From positions 1 through 62,354 of the forward strand of contig CAVKYH010000011.1 of assembly GCA_963660485.1 (NCBI GenBank): DNA of 62,354 nt, written 5' to 3'. Position 1 is the stretch's first letter. Each line of letters opens with the position of its first letter. Below, in pieces: positions 8,358 to 17,081 of the stretch. Made by a program: the position numbers and the translations under genes. Source of the DNA: UBA6398 sp963660485 (GTDB taxonomy: Bacteria > Bacteroidota > Bacteroidia > Bacteroidales > Bacteroidaceae). A model generated the notes under the pieces. That model was given only the letters and a program-made list of their open reading frames with translations. It had not been told where the DNA came from and did no database searches.

Positions 8358-10041
8358 AATCGTTGATAACAATTGTGTGGTTTTTTGTGAACTTTACGAT
8401 GCGCGCCGCTTTGTTTACGCTTCCGCCCCAGGTGTTGACCCTTTCAAACGAAAATGGCTTTGACAGAGAAGTTGTTTTGTCGCCGAAAAGTTTTCCGGCG
8501 CAGTCAATCCCGAGATAGAAAGAGCGTTGGGCGTAGGTGGAAGGCGTTTTTCCGAAAGTTTCGATATAGAATTGGCGCGACTTGGAGTAGTCTGCGGCGT
8601 AAACATTGATGAATTGTGGCGCGCAAATGGTAACTCCCCAATTGTAGAACGTGTTTCGGGTGTTGGTGTCGAAGTCTTTCCACGTTTCGTGCCCGAAGAT
8701 GGAGAAATCTTTGCCCGTCAAATCGTTCTTGTATTTCTCGAGCATTGCATTCAGGGCTATGTAGTCGGCTTTGAGGGGCGAGGAAATGAAAACCACATTG
8801 GGAATGCCGGCCTTGAAAGCGTTTGTAAACTCAACTTGTGTCGTGGCTGCGTTGACTCTGGTGTATGTAATGTTGCGCGAGTTGAGCTCGTAGATGATTT
8901 TGGGGGATATCTCCGCTTGCGATGCCCCATCAAACCAAACCACATTCGCATTCCCGTGGAGCGAAGCGAGGAAATATTTCACGCATGTGGCATTGGCATA
9001 AGAATTAGGCATGTTGCACATGGCAACATAAGGGTTGTCGTAAACGGCATCAAAGGCTGTGCTGAACGGAAGAAACATCTTGATGTGATGTTCCTTGCAA
9101 AACGCTGCAACGATATTCGATACCGCCTCGCTGCCGCTCGATATAATTACGTCGGCAGAGGATACCTCCGGTTTTGCAAGCACTTTGTTGATATCGGTAA
9201 CCGATTGACCGGCGTTGTGAGCCTCTATCGTGAAATTTTTACCGGTTTTCCGCATTTCGTTCATGGAGTAGAGCAGCCCGCGATAGAATTCTATCGAGCG
9301 GTTGCCGTCTGTGTAGAACGGCATAAGCAATACTATTTTATATGTATCCTTTCGGGGAAGCAAACTTTCGCTTGCAGTGTTGACGGAATTGGAAACAGTA
9401 TTGCTTGTCTGCTTGGGCTTTGCGAAAGGTATGCATACGTATGTCCCTTTGGGCAATTTCTTGTCTGTGTCTTTCTTTATGTCGGGATTGGCAGCCGTTA
9501 GTTCAGAGATTTCCACCCCGTATTTCTTTGCGATGTCTTCAAGCGTTTCGCCTTTGACCGAGATGTGCATTTCGCGGCAGTTTGTCCCCGCCAGTCCGGT
9601 GGGCTTTGTTGCAACCACAGTGGTGTCAACCCGTGTGGCGTCAAGTCTGCTTACCGGAATCTTGATTGTAGTTCCGATTTTGAAGTTCTGCTCGCTAAGT
9701 CCAGGGTTTGCCTTTATGATAACGTCCTTGTCTATATTGTATTTGCGCGCTATGGAATAAAGGGTTTCCTTTGGCTGTATGGTATAATAAATGCTGCTGT
9801 TTCCTCCGGTGGGGATAAATAATTCCATTCCGGCATTTACCGCATCCTTGATGCCGGGATTTGCTTGCCGTATCTCGTCTAAACTCACTCCGTACATCTT
9901 GGAAATGGCGTACAACGTTTCTCCGGGTTTTACAGTATGGGTAGATTTTGTGGCTTGTGGGTATGCTTTTATGGCAAAAAGAAATATAATCGCCATAAAT
10001 GCGACAATAATACGTTTTATATGGCTCTTGTACATAATCAT
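8350..10041 (-). CDS. LysM domain / periplasmic-binding-fold protein
   Basis: 563 aa. After an N-terminal signal sequence (residues about 8-30) come three LysM modules, each with the HTVKPGETLYAIS or YTIQPKETLYSIA type start (about 35-77, 85-130, 158-205), which bind peptidoglycan. From about residue 230 the sequence resembles the type 1 periplasmic-binding fold of amino-acid ABC receptors (YKIVLLMPFYTDGN; DVIISSGSEAVSNIVAAF). No transporter genes are nearby, so a structural or sensing role at the cell wall is more likely than uptake. Such LysM-receptor fusions are common in Bacteroidales. Confidence 0.85.
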   Translation of the reverse strand: MIMYKSHIKRIIVAFMAIIFLFAIKAYPQATKSTHTVKPGETLYAISKMYGVSLDEIRQANPGIKDAVNAGMELFIPTGGNSSIYYTIQPKETLYSIARKYNIDKDVIIKANPGLSEQNFKIGTTIKIPVSRLDATRVDTTVVATKPTGLAGTNCREMHISVKGETLEDIAKKYGVEISELTAANPDIKKDTDKKLPKGTYVCIPFAKPKQTSNTVSNSVNTASESLLPRKDTYKIVLLMPFYTDGNRSIEFYRGLLYSMNEMRKTGKNFTIEAHNAGQSVTDINKVLAKPEVSSADVIISSGSEAVSNIVAAFCKEHHIKMFLPFSTAFDAVYDNPYVAMCNMPNSYANATCVKYFLASLHGNANVVWFDGASQAEISPKIIYELNSRNITYTRVNAATTQVEFTNAFKAGIPNVVFISSPLKADYIALNAMLEKYKNDLTGKDFSIFGHETWKDFDTNTRNTFYNWGVTICAPQFINVYAADYSKSRQFYIETFGKTPSTYAQRSFYLGIDCAGKLFGDKTTSLSKPFSFERVNTWGGSVNKAARIVKFTKNHTIVINDYE

Positions 10042-10059
10042 TTCTTGTTTTCTGCGTTA

Positions 10060-10067
10060 CAAAAGTA
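10060..10067 (-). promoter_or_regulatory. -7 promoter box for the LysM gene
   Basis: TACTTTTG on the minus strand, an exact TAnnTTTG match, 19 bases before the start codon in a divergent gap of 111 bases. A weaker plus-strand TAACTTCG at 10100-10107 could serve the opposite operon. Confidence 0.45.
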
Positions 10068-10152
10068 CAAAAAAAGCCGAAAGTTTGAGATATAAATCGT
10101 AACTTCGCAAGGTTAATAACAGTATTGAACGTCATAATAGCTTTTTCAGGTA

Positions 10153-10854
10153 ATGAAACTTAGAAATTTTCTCGTACTGCTATTTGCAGCCGTATCGACA
10201 GTAATTGCGCATGCCGATGATGATTTGCCGAGTGCCTCTCCCGTAATGGTAATAGTTGCCAACGACAGCACGCAGACAACCGACAGCTACGAAGGGTCGG
10301 CACCTGTTAAAGCAACTTTCAAGGCAAATGCCACGGATTTCGGCGGATATTCTCCGATATACGAATGGAGATTCTTTGAGAACGAGAATTCCGAAACTCC
10401 TTTCCTTGTGAGATATGACGAAAACACGGAATATACTTTTAATGAGAGCGGCTCGTTTTCCGTACAACTCTACATTAGTTTCGTAAACGGCACCGACACC
10501 GTGGAATATTCCCAGGAAAGCCCGTTTACAATAAGTATCAGTACGTCGAAACTTGAAATACCGAATGCGTTCTCGCCAAACGGCGACGGACAAAACGATG
10601 TGTTCAAGGTGAAAGAAGGCCACCAAAGTATTGTTAGCTTTCATGGCTATATTTTCAACCGTTGGGGTAAGAAAATATATGACTGGACCGATATAAATGG
10701 CGGTTGGGACGGTACTATAAACGGCCACGATGCAAAAGACGGCGTTTATTATGTGATTATCAAAGCACGCGGTGCCGACGGACGCAATTACAATCTGAGA
10801 AGAGACGTTAACCTTCTGCGCGGATATGAATCATCTGACACGAACAACAACTAA
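10153..10854 (+). CDS. Secreted protein with gliding-motility-type (T9SS type B) C-terminal domain
   Basis: 233 aa: signal peptide (about 1-21, ending IAHA), a PKD-like beta-sandwich middle (VKATFKANATDFGGYSPIYEWRF) and a C-terminal domain starting at about residue 138 with LEIPNAFSPNGDGQNDVF and containing FNRWGKKIYD and GWDG. That is the gliding-motility-associated/T9SS type B sorting domain, which directs export across the outer membrane in Bacteroidota. Its 3' end overlaps the start of uvrA by 29 bases. The cargo part is small, so the function outside the cell is unknown. Confidence 0.85.
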   Translation: MKLRNFLVLLFAAVSTVIAHADDDLPSASPVMVIVANDSTQTTDSYEGSAPVKATFKANATDFGGYSPIYEWRFFENENSETPFLVRYDENTEYTFNESGSFSVQLYISFVNGTDTVEYSQESPFTISISTSKLEIPNAFSPNGDGQNDVFKVKEGHQSIVSFHGYIFNRWGKKIYDWTDINGGWDGTINGHDAKDGVYYVIIKARGADGRNYNLRRDVNLLRGYESSDTNNN

Positions 10855-13702
10855 AAAAATAAATCCCGAAGATTATTCCCAAGACAATATAATTGTACTC
10901 GGCGCAAGGGTAAACAACCTCAAAAACATTGACGTTGTAATTCCAAGGAATAGCCTTACCGTTGTTACAGGACTTAGCGGAAGCGGAAAAAGTTCTCTTG
11001 CATTTGATACGATATACGCTGAGGGGCAGCGAAGATATATTGAAACATTCTCGGCGTACGCGAGAAATTTTTTGGACCACCTTGAACGCCCAGATATGGA
11101 CAAGATTGTTGGTCTTAGCCCTGTGATAAGCATAGAACAAAAGACTACCAACCGGAATCCTCGCTCTACCGTAGGTACTACAACCGAAATATACGATTAT
11201 TTGCGCCTTTTGATGGCAAGGGCAGGCGATGCCTATTCGTATGTTACGGGTGAGAAAATGGTGAGATATTCGAGCGAACAATTGTTGTCTCTTATTCTCA
11301 AAGACTATAACGAACATAAAATATATCTTCTCGCTCCGCTCGTCAGAAGTAGGAAAGGACATTATAAAGATTTGTTTGAGACAGAACGCAGACGAGGCTT
11401 CCTGAACGTTAGAATTGACGGAACAATACGGGAAATAACGCGCGGGTTAAAACTTGACAGGTATAAAAATCACGATATAGAACTTGTCGTGGACAAATTA
11501 ATAGTTCACGATAAGGATATTGACCGATTGAAAAAAAGTGTAGGCCTTGCGCTCGATAGGGGAAACGGCCTTGTTATGGTGCAAGACGCTACGGATTCTA
11601 CGATAAAATACTATTCGCGTAGGCTGATGTGTCCGACCTCGGGAATTTCCTATCGAGATCCTGCGCCAAACAATTTTTCTTTTAATACAACGATTGGCGC
11701 GTGTCCAAAATGCAAAGGCATTGGATATATAAGTGCAATTGATATAGACAAGGTTATTCCTGACAGAAAGAAAACAATCAAAGACGGTGCTATATTGCCG
11801 TTGGGAAAAGCGCATTCTTCTCTGATTTTCCTGAAAATTGAAGCCCTTTTGCAGAATTACGGCTGCGATTTGAACACTCCGGTAGCAGAAATCCCCGAAG
11901 AGGCTATAGATGAAATTCTGAACGGCTCAAACGAACAAGTAAGAATACCGGCTGCAAAAATCCATACCACTACCGATTTTTATACTGACTTTGAGGGATT
12001 GGCGCGCTACATTGAAGCCGTTGCACAAAGAGATGATTCTGCTTCGATGCGCAAGTGGGTTGAACAGTTTGCCACAAAGAAAACTTGTCCTGTCTGCCAT
12101 GGCGCACGATTGAACAAGGAAGCATTGCACTATCGCATAAACGGGAAAAATATCTACGAGCTTGCAACGATGGATATCAAAGAACTTGCCGAGTGGATGG
12201 CTCATGTAGAGGAACATCTTACGGATCGGCAAGTAAAGATAGGCCATGAAATAATAAAGGAGATATGCAAGCGGTTGAATTTCTTGCTTGACGTTGGGCT
12301 TGACTACCTTTCGCTTTCTCGCGCATCGGCTACGCTTTCCGGAGGAGAGGGACAACGTATAAGATTGGCAACCCAAATCGGTTCTGGACTTGTTAATGTT
12401 TTGTACATACTTGATGAACCGAGCATCGGATTGCACGAACGGGATAATGTGAGGCTCATAAAATCGCTGAAAAAGCTTCGCGACATGGGCAATACGATTA
12501 TTGTTGTAGAGCACGACAGGAAGATGATGCTTTCTGCCGACTATGTTGTGGATTTGGGACCTAAGGCGGGACGACTTGGTGGGGAAGTAGTGTTTCAAGG
12601 TACGGTGAAAGAAATGTTGGGAAGCAATACTTTGACGGCCAATTACCTTAACGGAACAACTAAAATAGAAATACCGCCAACAAGACGCCTGCCCCAAAAG
12701 GGTAAGACTATTAAGATTTTTGGCGCAACGGGTAATAATCTCAAGGGAACTGATATAGAAATTCCTTTGGGCATGCTCGTTTGTGTAACAGGCGTTTCCG
12801 GTAGCGGCAAATCCACTATTATTAATGACACATTGCTGCCTATTCTTTCGCAAAAGCTCAACGGCTCGTTGCGGGAGCCTTTGCCGTATAAGAAAATTGT
12901 TGGCATAGAGAATGTCAACAAGGTTGTAAATGTAGATCAAAGTCCTGTGGGGCGTACTCCCCGTTCCAATCCGGCTACGTATTGTGGCGTTTTTTCGGAT
13001 ATAAGAAATTTGTTTGCGGCAATGCCCGAGGCGAAAATCAGAGGGTACAATGCCGGGAGATTTTCTTTCAATGTGAGCGGCGGAAGGTGCGAGGCGTGCA
13101 AGGGAAATGGCTTCAAAACTATAGAGATGAACTTTATGCCGTCGGTATATGTGCCGTGTGAAGAATGTCATGGCAAACGCTACAACCGTGAAACGCTTGA
13201 AGTTCGTTTTAGAGGCAAGAGTATTTCCGACGTGCTTGACATGACGATAAACCAAGCCGTGGATTTTTTTGAGAACATACCGTCGATTGTAAACAAGATA
13301 AAGACTTTGCAAGAGGTGGGCATGGGATATATAAAACTCGGGCAATCTTCCACCACGTTGTCGGGCGGAGAAAGTCAAAGGGTGAAACTTGCGGCAGAAT
13401 TGTCGAAACGTGATACGGGAAAGACCCTTTATATTCTCGACGAGCCCACAACCGGTTTGCATTTCGAGGACATTCGGGTGTTGATGTCGGTATTGAACAG
13501 ACTCGTGGGCAAAGGTAATACGGTTGTTGTCATAGAGCATAATCTCGATGTGATAAAACAGGCCGACTACATTATAGACATGGGGCCCGAAGGTGGAATA
13601 AACGGAGGGCGCGTGGTATCTGTGGGAACTCCTGAAGAAATTGTTTCCAAAGGCGTGGGATATACGGCAAAATATCTTGCCGAAGAATTGGAACGGAAAT
13701 GA
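10826..13702 (+). CDS. uvrA: Excinuclease ABC subunit A
   Basis: 958 aa, full length; the damage-sensing ATPase of nucleotide excision repair. First Walker A GLSGSGKS (49-56), first signature LSGGEGQR, second Walker A GVSGSGKS and second signature LSGGESQR are all present. The C-terminal zinc site is intact (CEACKG...CEECHG, from about residue 754). The first zinc site, near residue 268, reads CPTS...CPKC, so one of four cysteines is Ser; I recall this from other Bacteroidota UvrA proteins. The start overlaps the previous gene by 29 bases; no later Met precedes the first ABC domain. Confidence 0.97.
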   Translation: MNHLTRTTTKKINPEDYSQDNIIVLGARVNNLKNIDVVIPRNSLTVVTGLSGSGKSSLAFDTIYAEGQRRYIETFSAYARNFLDHLERPDMDKIVGLSPVISIEQKTTNRNPRSTVGTTTEIYDYLRLLMARAGDAYSYVTGEKMVRYSSEQLLSLILKDYNEHKIYLLAPLVRSRKGHYKDLFETERRRGFLNVRIDGTIREITRGLKLDRYKNHDIELVVDKLIVHDKDIDRLKKSVGLALDRGNGLVMVQDATDSTIKYYSRRLMCPTSGISYRDPAPNNFSFNTTIGACPKCKGIGYISAIDIDKVIPDRKKTIKDGAILPLGKAHSSLIFLKIEALLQNYGCDLNTPVAEIPEEAIDEILNGSNEQVRIPAAKIHTTTDFYTDFEGLARYIEAVAQRDDSASMRKWVEQFATKKTCPVCHGARLNKEALHYRINGKNIYELATMDIKELAEWMAHVEEHLTDRQVKIGHEIIKEICKRLNFLLDVGLDYLSLSRASATLSGGEGQRIRLATQIGSGLVNVLYILDEPSIGLHERDNVRLIKSLKKLRDMGNTIIVVEHDRKMMLSADYVVDLGPKAGRLGGEVVFQGTVKEMLGSNTLTANYLNGTTKIEIPPTRRLPQKGKTIKIFGATGNNLKGTDIEIPLGMLVCVTGVSGSGKSTIINDTLLPILSQKLNGSLREPLPYKKIVGIENVNKVVNVDQSPVGRTPRSNPATYCGVFSDIRNLFAAMPEAKIRGYNAGRFSFNVSGGRCEACKGNGFKTIEMNFMPSVYVPCEECHGKRYNRETLEVRFRGKSISDVLDMTINQAVDFFENIPSIVNKIKTLQEVGMGYIKLGQSSTTLSGGESQRVKLAAELSKRDTGKTLYILDEPTTGLHFEDIRVLMSVLNRLVGKGNTVVVIEHNLDVIKQADYIIDMGPEGGINGGRVVSVGTPEEIVSKGVGYTAKYLAEELERK

Positions 13703-13703
13703 T

Positions 13704-14201
13704 ATGAGTAAAAACAAGGACATAAAGAAAACCAATGTGGCGCGTCTTCTCGATCGCGACAAGGTAGAGTACGGATTGGTGGAGTATAATGTTGACGAAA
13801 GCGACTTAGGTGCGCAACATGTTGCCGAACAACTTGGCGAAGATGTGAAACAAGTTTTCAAAACCATCGTTTTGCATGGAGACAAGAAGGGAAATTTCGT
13901 GTGTGTGGTGCCGGGGGATTCTGAAATCGACCTGAAAAAGGCTGCCGCCGTGAGCGGAAACAAAAAATGCGCTCCGCTGCCGTTGAAAGAACTCCTGCCT
14001 ACCACGGGATATATACGCGGCGGCTGTTCGCCGATAGGCATGAAGAAACTTTTCCCGACATATATAAATGTATCGGCAAAGGATTTCGGATTTGTTTATG
14101 TGAGTGCTGGCGTTCGCGGCTTGCAGGTGAGAATCTCGCCTGACGATTTGGCAAAGGAAGTGAACGCGGAATTTGCCGACTTGATAATGGAAAATCAATA
14201 A
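13704..14201 (+). CDS. YbaK/EbsC-type aminoacyl-tRNA deacylase
   Basis: 165 aa from the ATG one base after the uvrA stop (a longer frame opens inside uvrA but has no support). The family hydrolyses Cys-tRNA(Pro) formed by error of prolyl-tRNA synthetase. Conserved segments visible are FKTIVLHGDKKGNFVCVVPGD-like core, KKCAPLPLKELLPTTGYIRGGCSPIG, and the catalytic-loop lysine region after the GGCSPIG motif typical of YbaK. It is placed to be co-translated with uvrA. Confidence 0.9.
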   Translation: MSKNKDIKKTNVARLLDRDKVEYGLVEYNVDESDLGAQHVAEQLGEDVKQVFKTIVLHGDKKGNFVCVVPGDSEIDLKKAAAVSGNKKCAPLPLKELLPTTGYIRGGCSPIGMKKLFPTYINVSAKDFGFVYVSAGVRGLQVRISPDDLAKEVNAEFADLIMENQ

Positions 14202-14221
14202 CAATCAAAAAATAAAATAGT

Positions 14222-15739
14222 ATGTTTGAAGGACAACCCAAAGGTCTATGGATCTTATCTCTTGCAAATACGGGAGAGCGTTTCGGTTATTACACCATGC
14301 TTGCCGTCTTTGCGCTGTTTCTTGGTGAAAACTTTGGTTTCAACGCTGGCACAGCGTCGGAAATCTACACTTGGTTTCTCACCGCGGTTTATTTTCTTCC
14401 TCTTTTCGGCGGTATGGCTGCTGACAAATGGGGATACAACCGGATGGTGATAATTGGAATCGTTATCATGTTCCTGGGATACTTCTTCCTTTCAATACCG
14501 TTGGGTGGAGGAACGGCTGCGGTAATTGCCATGGGTGTGGCGTTGCTGCTCGTGAGTCTTGGAACCGGTTTCTTCAAGGGCAATCTGCAAGTTATGGTGG
14601 GCGATCTCTATAATACGCCCAAATATGCCGGACAGCGTGATGCCGGTTTCTCATTGTTTTACATGGCCATCAATATCGGCGCTCTTTTTGCGCCTACGGC
14701 TGCAACGCGCATCATGAACTGGGCGCAAATGTCGCTCGGCTTTTCAAAGGCCGACTCATATCATTTTGCTTTTGCCGTGGCTTGTGTTTCGGTGATTGCG
14801 AGCATTTTGATTTATTTCCTCGGCAAATCCACCTACAAACAGGTGCTTGTTTCCAAGAAAGCCGACGGCGGAACGGCTGATGCAAAGGCCAACGAAAAGG
14901 AAATGAGTCCTGCCGAAACAAAGGAGCGTATCATCTGTCTCATTCTTGTTTTCGCCGTTGTGATATTCTTCTGGATGGCATTCCATCAGAACGGATTGAC
15001 GCTCACATGGTTTGCCGACGAGTTTACGGCGCGTGAGGCTACGGGCGTAACGGGTATGGAATTCAGCGTAATCAACCTTGTTTGGTGCATCTTCATGGTA
15101 TTTGGAATTTGCGGCCTTCTTACATCGAGAAATGCTTCTGGCAAATCCAAACTCATCAATACGCTTTTGATAATAATCCCCGCAGCCATTTTGGTATACA
15201 CTTATATGAAAACCGGCTCTGAAGTGGTCAAGATTGATGCTCCTATTTTCCAACAGTTCAACCCTTGTTTCGTTGTGGCATTGACTCCCGTGAGCATTGC
15301 ACTCTTTGGTTGGCTTGCTCGAAAGGGCAAAGAGCCCAAGGCTCCCGTGAAGATAGGCTTGGGTATGCTTGTTGCAGCATGCGCCTACCTATTGATGACG
15401 GTTTCGAGCATCGGAGCGCCGGCAACCGACCACCCCAATCATGTGGCAGACTTTAACCCCAATCTTCTTGTGAGTACATATCTTATACTCACGTTTGCCG
15501 AGTTGTTGCTGTCGCCTATCGGAATTTCTTTCGTTACCAAAGTAGCCCCGAGCAAGTACAAGGGTATGATGATGGGCGGTTGGTTCGTGGCCACTGCCAT
15601 AGGAAACAAACTGGTGTCAATTCCCGGCCACATGTGGGATATGCCGCTGCCGGTGGTATGGGGAACGCTTATGGTGATATGCCTCGTGGCTGCACTCTTC
15701 ATATTCTCGATAATAAAGAAACTCAACAGGGTCAGCTGA
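14222..15739 (+). CDS. Proton-dependent oligopeptide transporter (POT/PTR2 family)
   Basis: 505 aa with 12 or more membrane helices, an inner-membrane di-/tripeptide:proton symporter of the major facilitator superfamily. The N-terminal signature NTGERFGYYTM corresponds to the POT ExxERFxYY motif whose glutamate and arginine are essential for proton coupling; GTGFFKGNLQVMVGDLY matches the second PTR2 signature. It starts 20 bases after the YbaK-like gene and ends at a strong terminator, so it is the last gene of this operon. Substrate range is not predictable. Confidence 0.92.
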   Translation: MFEGQPKGLWILSLANTGERFGYYTMLAVFALFLGENFGFNAGTASEIYTWFLTAVYFLPLFGGMAADKWGYNRMVIIGIVIMFLGYFFLSIPLGGGTAAVIAMGVALLLVSLGTGFFKGNLQVMVGDLYNTPKYAGQRDAGFSLFYMAINIGALFAPTAATRIMNWAQMSLGFSKADSYHFAFAVACVSVIASILIYFLGKSTYKQVLVSKKADGGTADAKANEKEMSPAETKERIICLILVFAVVIFFWMAFHQNGLTLTWFADEFTAREATGVTGMEFSVINLVWCIFMVFGICGLLTSRNASGKSKLINTLLIIIPAAILVYTYMKTGSEVVKIDAPIFQQFNPCFVVALTPVSIALFGWLARKGKEPKAPVKIGLGMLVAACAYLLMTVSSIGAPATDHPNHVADFNPNLLVSTYLILTFAELLLSPIGISFVTKVAPSKYKGMMMGGWFVATAIGNKLVSIPGHMWDMPLPVVWGTLMVICLVAALFIFSIIKKLNRVS

Positions 15740-15769
15740 TTTAGCTACCTTATAACATTGGTATAAAAG

Positions 15770-15808
15770 CAAGGCGTACCGCTAATTTATGCGGTGCGCC
15801 TTGTTTTT
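15770..15808 (+). terminator. Intrinsic terminator after the POT gene
   Basis: Stem 15770-15782 with 15791-15803 (CAAGGCGTACCGC / GCGGTGCGCCTTG, one G-T wobble), loop TAATTTAT, followed by TTTTTG. Confidence 0.9.
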
Positions 15809-15866
15809 GTTTGCAACGTGTCGGAATGCTTTGTGGCACAACGTGTTAAGCGTGTTGTAAAAAATA

Positions 15867-15967
15867 GGTCTGATATCGCAAAAACTCCAAGGCCCGGAAT
15901 TTAAATTCCGACGCATCTAATTTAAATTTGGTGGCCCGGAGTTTTCACGAGATGCCTTGTAGTTTTT
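15867..15967. repeat. Modular palindromic repeat, copy 3
   Basis: Order of modules: GGTCTGATATCGC, AAAAACTCC, AAGGCCCGG, AATTTAAATT, CCGACGCATC, TAATTTAAATT, TGGTGGCCCGG, AGTTTTCACGA, GATGCCTTG, TAGTTTTTCC. The GACG arm is again paired with the GGCCCGG arm instead of its own complement. It follows the POT terminator. Confidence 0.85.
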
Positions 15968-16090
15968 CCGCCATGCGCAGCATGGTTTTTGCCTTGCGGA
16001 ATGGGGATTTCAACTTGCGGGAAAAAACTTTCAATTTGGCTCGCGAAATATCGTAAACAAGGCGTGCGAGAAGCCTGTGGGCATTTCGTT

Positions 16091-16141
16091 TTTCTGATGT
16101 CAGACATTGTTTTTTGCGATATCCGATATCGTTTTTTCGTG
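16091..16141. repeat. Short-arm repeat module, copy 3b
   Basis: TTCTGATGTCAGACATTG and, after a T-run, GCGATATCCGATATCG, which is itself a near-palindrome (CGATATCCGATATCG). These are the short-arm modules seen in other copies but without the 34-bp palindrome. The remaining 16142-16440 is AT-rich, and I see no gene or RNA in it. Confidence 0.6.
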
Positions 16142-16448
16142 GTTTTATAACGCTAAAAAACGAAGGCTGGCGGAGCGTTCAAAATACAGTTATATACCTT
16201 GAAAATGCCTTATAAGCAGTATGAAACGGCGTGTTTTTATTGCACATTGCTTTGTTGATGCGTGCAATTTTGTATGCGTACATAGCAAAACCGATGTTTT
16301 TAATTGTTTTATTTGAAACAAAAATCCTAAGTCGCATTATATGCTGATAATTAGATATGTAAAGATTTTGAAATGCTAAAAATCGTGAGAAATTAACAAA
16401 AATGATTGTTAAACGAACTGATTGCTGCGGCTTTTTCTTGTGTTAAAG

Positions 16449-16456
16449 TAACTTTG
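16449..16456 (+). promoter_or_regulatory. -7 promoter box for the TPR-oxidoreductase operon
   Basis: TAACTTTG, exact match to TAnnTTTG, 25 bases before the TPR gene start. No convincing -33 box is seen. Confidence 0.5.
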
Positions 16457-16481
16457 CGTTCGGAAAAAGCAAAGTATTCTG

Positions 16482-16769
16482 ATGAACAAGATTACTGAAA
16501 ACGAATTGTATGAAATAAAGAATTTGCTTGAAGCAAACCACACCGGCGAGGCTCTCGACAAACTCAACGAGATGATTCGACTTTTTCCCGAAAACGATGA
16601 ACTACTATATATGCGCGGAAACGCAAAGCGCAAAAACGGCGAATGGTCTGAGGCAATAAACGACTATCTTGCAGCCGTGGCAGTAAATCCCGAAAGTCCT
16701 GCACAACAGGCAGCGGAAATGCTTGGCGATATATTGGAGTTCAGAAACAAGGACTTGTATAATCAATAG
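16482..16769 (+). CDS. Small TPR-repeat protein
   Basis: 95 aa, soluble, no signal peptide. The sequence contains about two tetratricopeptide-like helical pairs (LLEANHTGEALDKLNEMIRLFPENDELLYMRGNAK; WSEAINDYLAAVAVNPESPAQQ), a protein-protein binding scaffold. It is the first gene before the 2-oxoacid oxidoreductase genes, but a hairpin with a T-run lies between it and the ferredoxin gene. A role in assembling the enzyme is possible but only positional. Confidence 0.75.
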   Translation: MNKITENELYEIKNLLEANHTGEALDKLNEMIRLFPENDELLYMRGNAKRKNGEWSEAINDYLAAVAVNPESPAQQAAEMLGDILEFRNKDLYNQ

Positions 16770-16775
16770 CAGAAT

Positions 16776-16806
16776 GGGCGGAGAATATCAAAATCTGCCC
16801 GTTTTT
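16776..16806 (+). terminator. Possible attenuator between the TPR and ferredoxin genes
   Basis: Seven-bp stem GGGCGGA (16776-16782) with TCTGCCC (16794-16800, one wobble), followed directly by GTTTTT. It would partly uncouple the TPR gene from the downstream oxidoreductase genes. Confidence 0.55.
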
Positions 16807-16823
16807 GGTAAACGTAAATTGAT

Positions 16824-17054
16824 ATGGGAAAAATGAGAGGCGCAATAGTCGTAAACATAGAGGCTTGCAAAGGTTGCCAGCTGTGTGTTGCGGCGTGCCC
16901 TGCCAAGATTTTGGCACTCGCTCCTGCTAAAGTCAACCACAAAGGCTACCCCTATGTGGAAATGACCGAATGGGAAAAATGCACAGGCTGTGCTTCGTGC
17001 GGCACGGTTTGTCCTGATAGTTGTATCACCGTATATCGCAAACGCGAGGAGTAG
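16824..17054 (+). CDS. 2-oxoacid:ferredoxin oxidoreductase, 4Fe-4S (delta) subunit
   Basis: 76 aa. Two CxxCxxCxxxCP clusters are present: CKGCQLCVAACP and CTGCASCGTVCP, each binding a 4Fe-4S centre that passes electrons from the thiamine enzyme to ferredoxin. It is the VorD/KorD-type subunit and leads the set of four subunit genes; alpha follows after 27 bases. Confidence 0.93.
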   Translation: MGKMRGAIVVNIEACKGCQLCVAACPAKILALAPAKVNHKGYPYVEMTEWEKCTGCASCGTVCPDSCITVYRKREE

Positions 17055-17081
17055 AGTTGCACCGAAAAATATTATTGGATT

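Noticed and set aside
11927..14041. A 704-codon open frame on the minus strand across uvrA
   Set aside because: It is antisense to clear UvrA motifs, its translation has no family features and is rich in Ser, His, Arg and Phe as expected for a shadow frame.
15740..16481. Hidden gene in the 742-base gap before the TPR gene
   Set aside because: Only a terminator, two repeat modules and a promoter box could be recognised; open frames there are short and cross the repeats.
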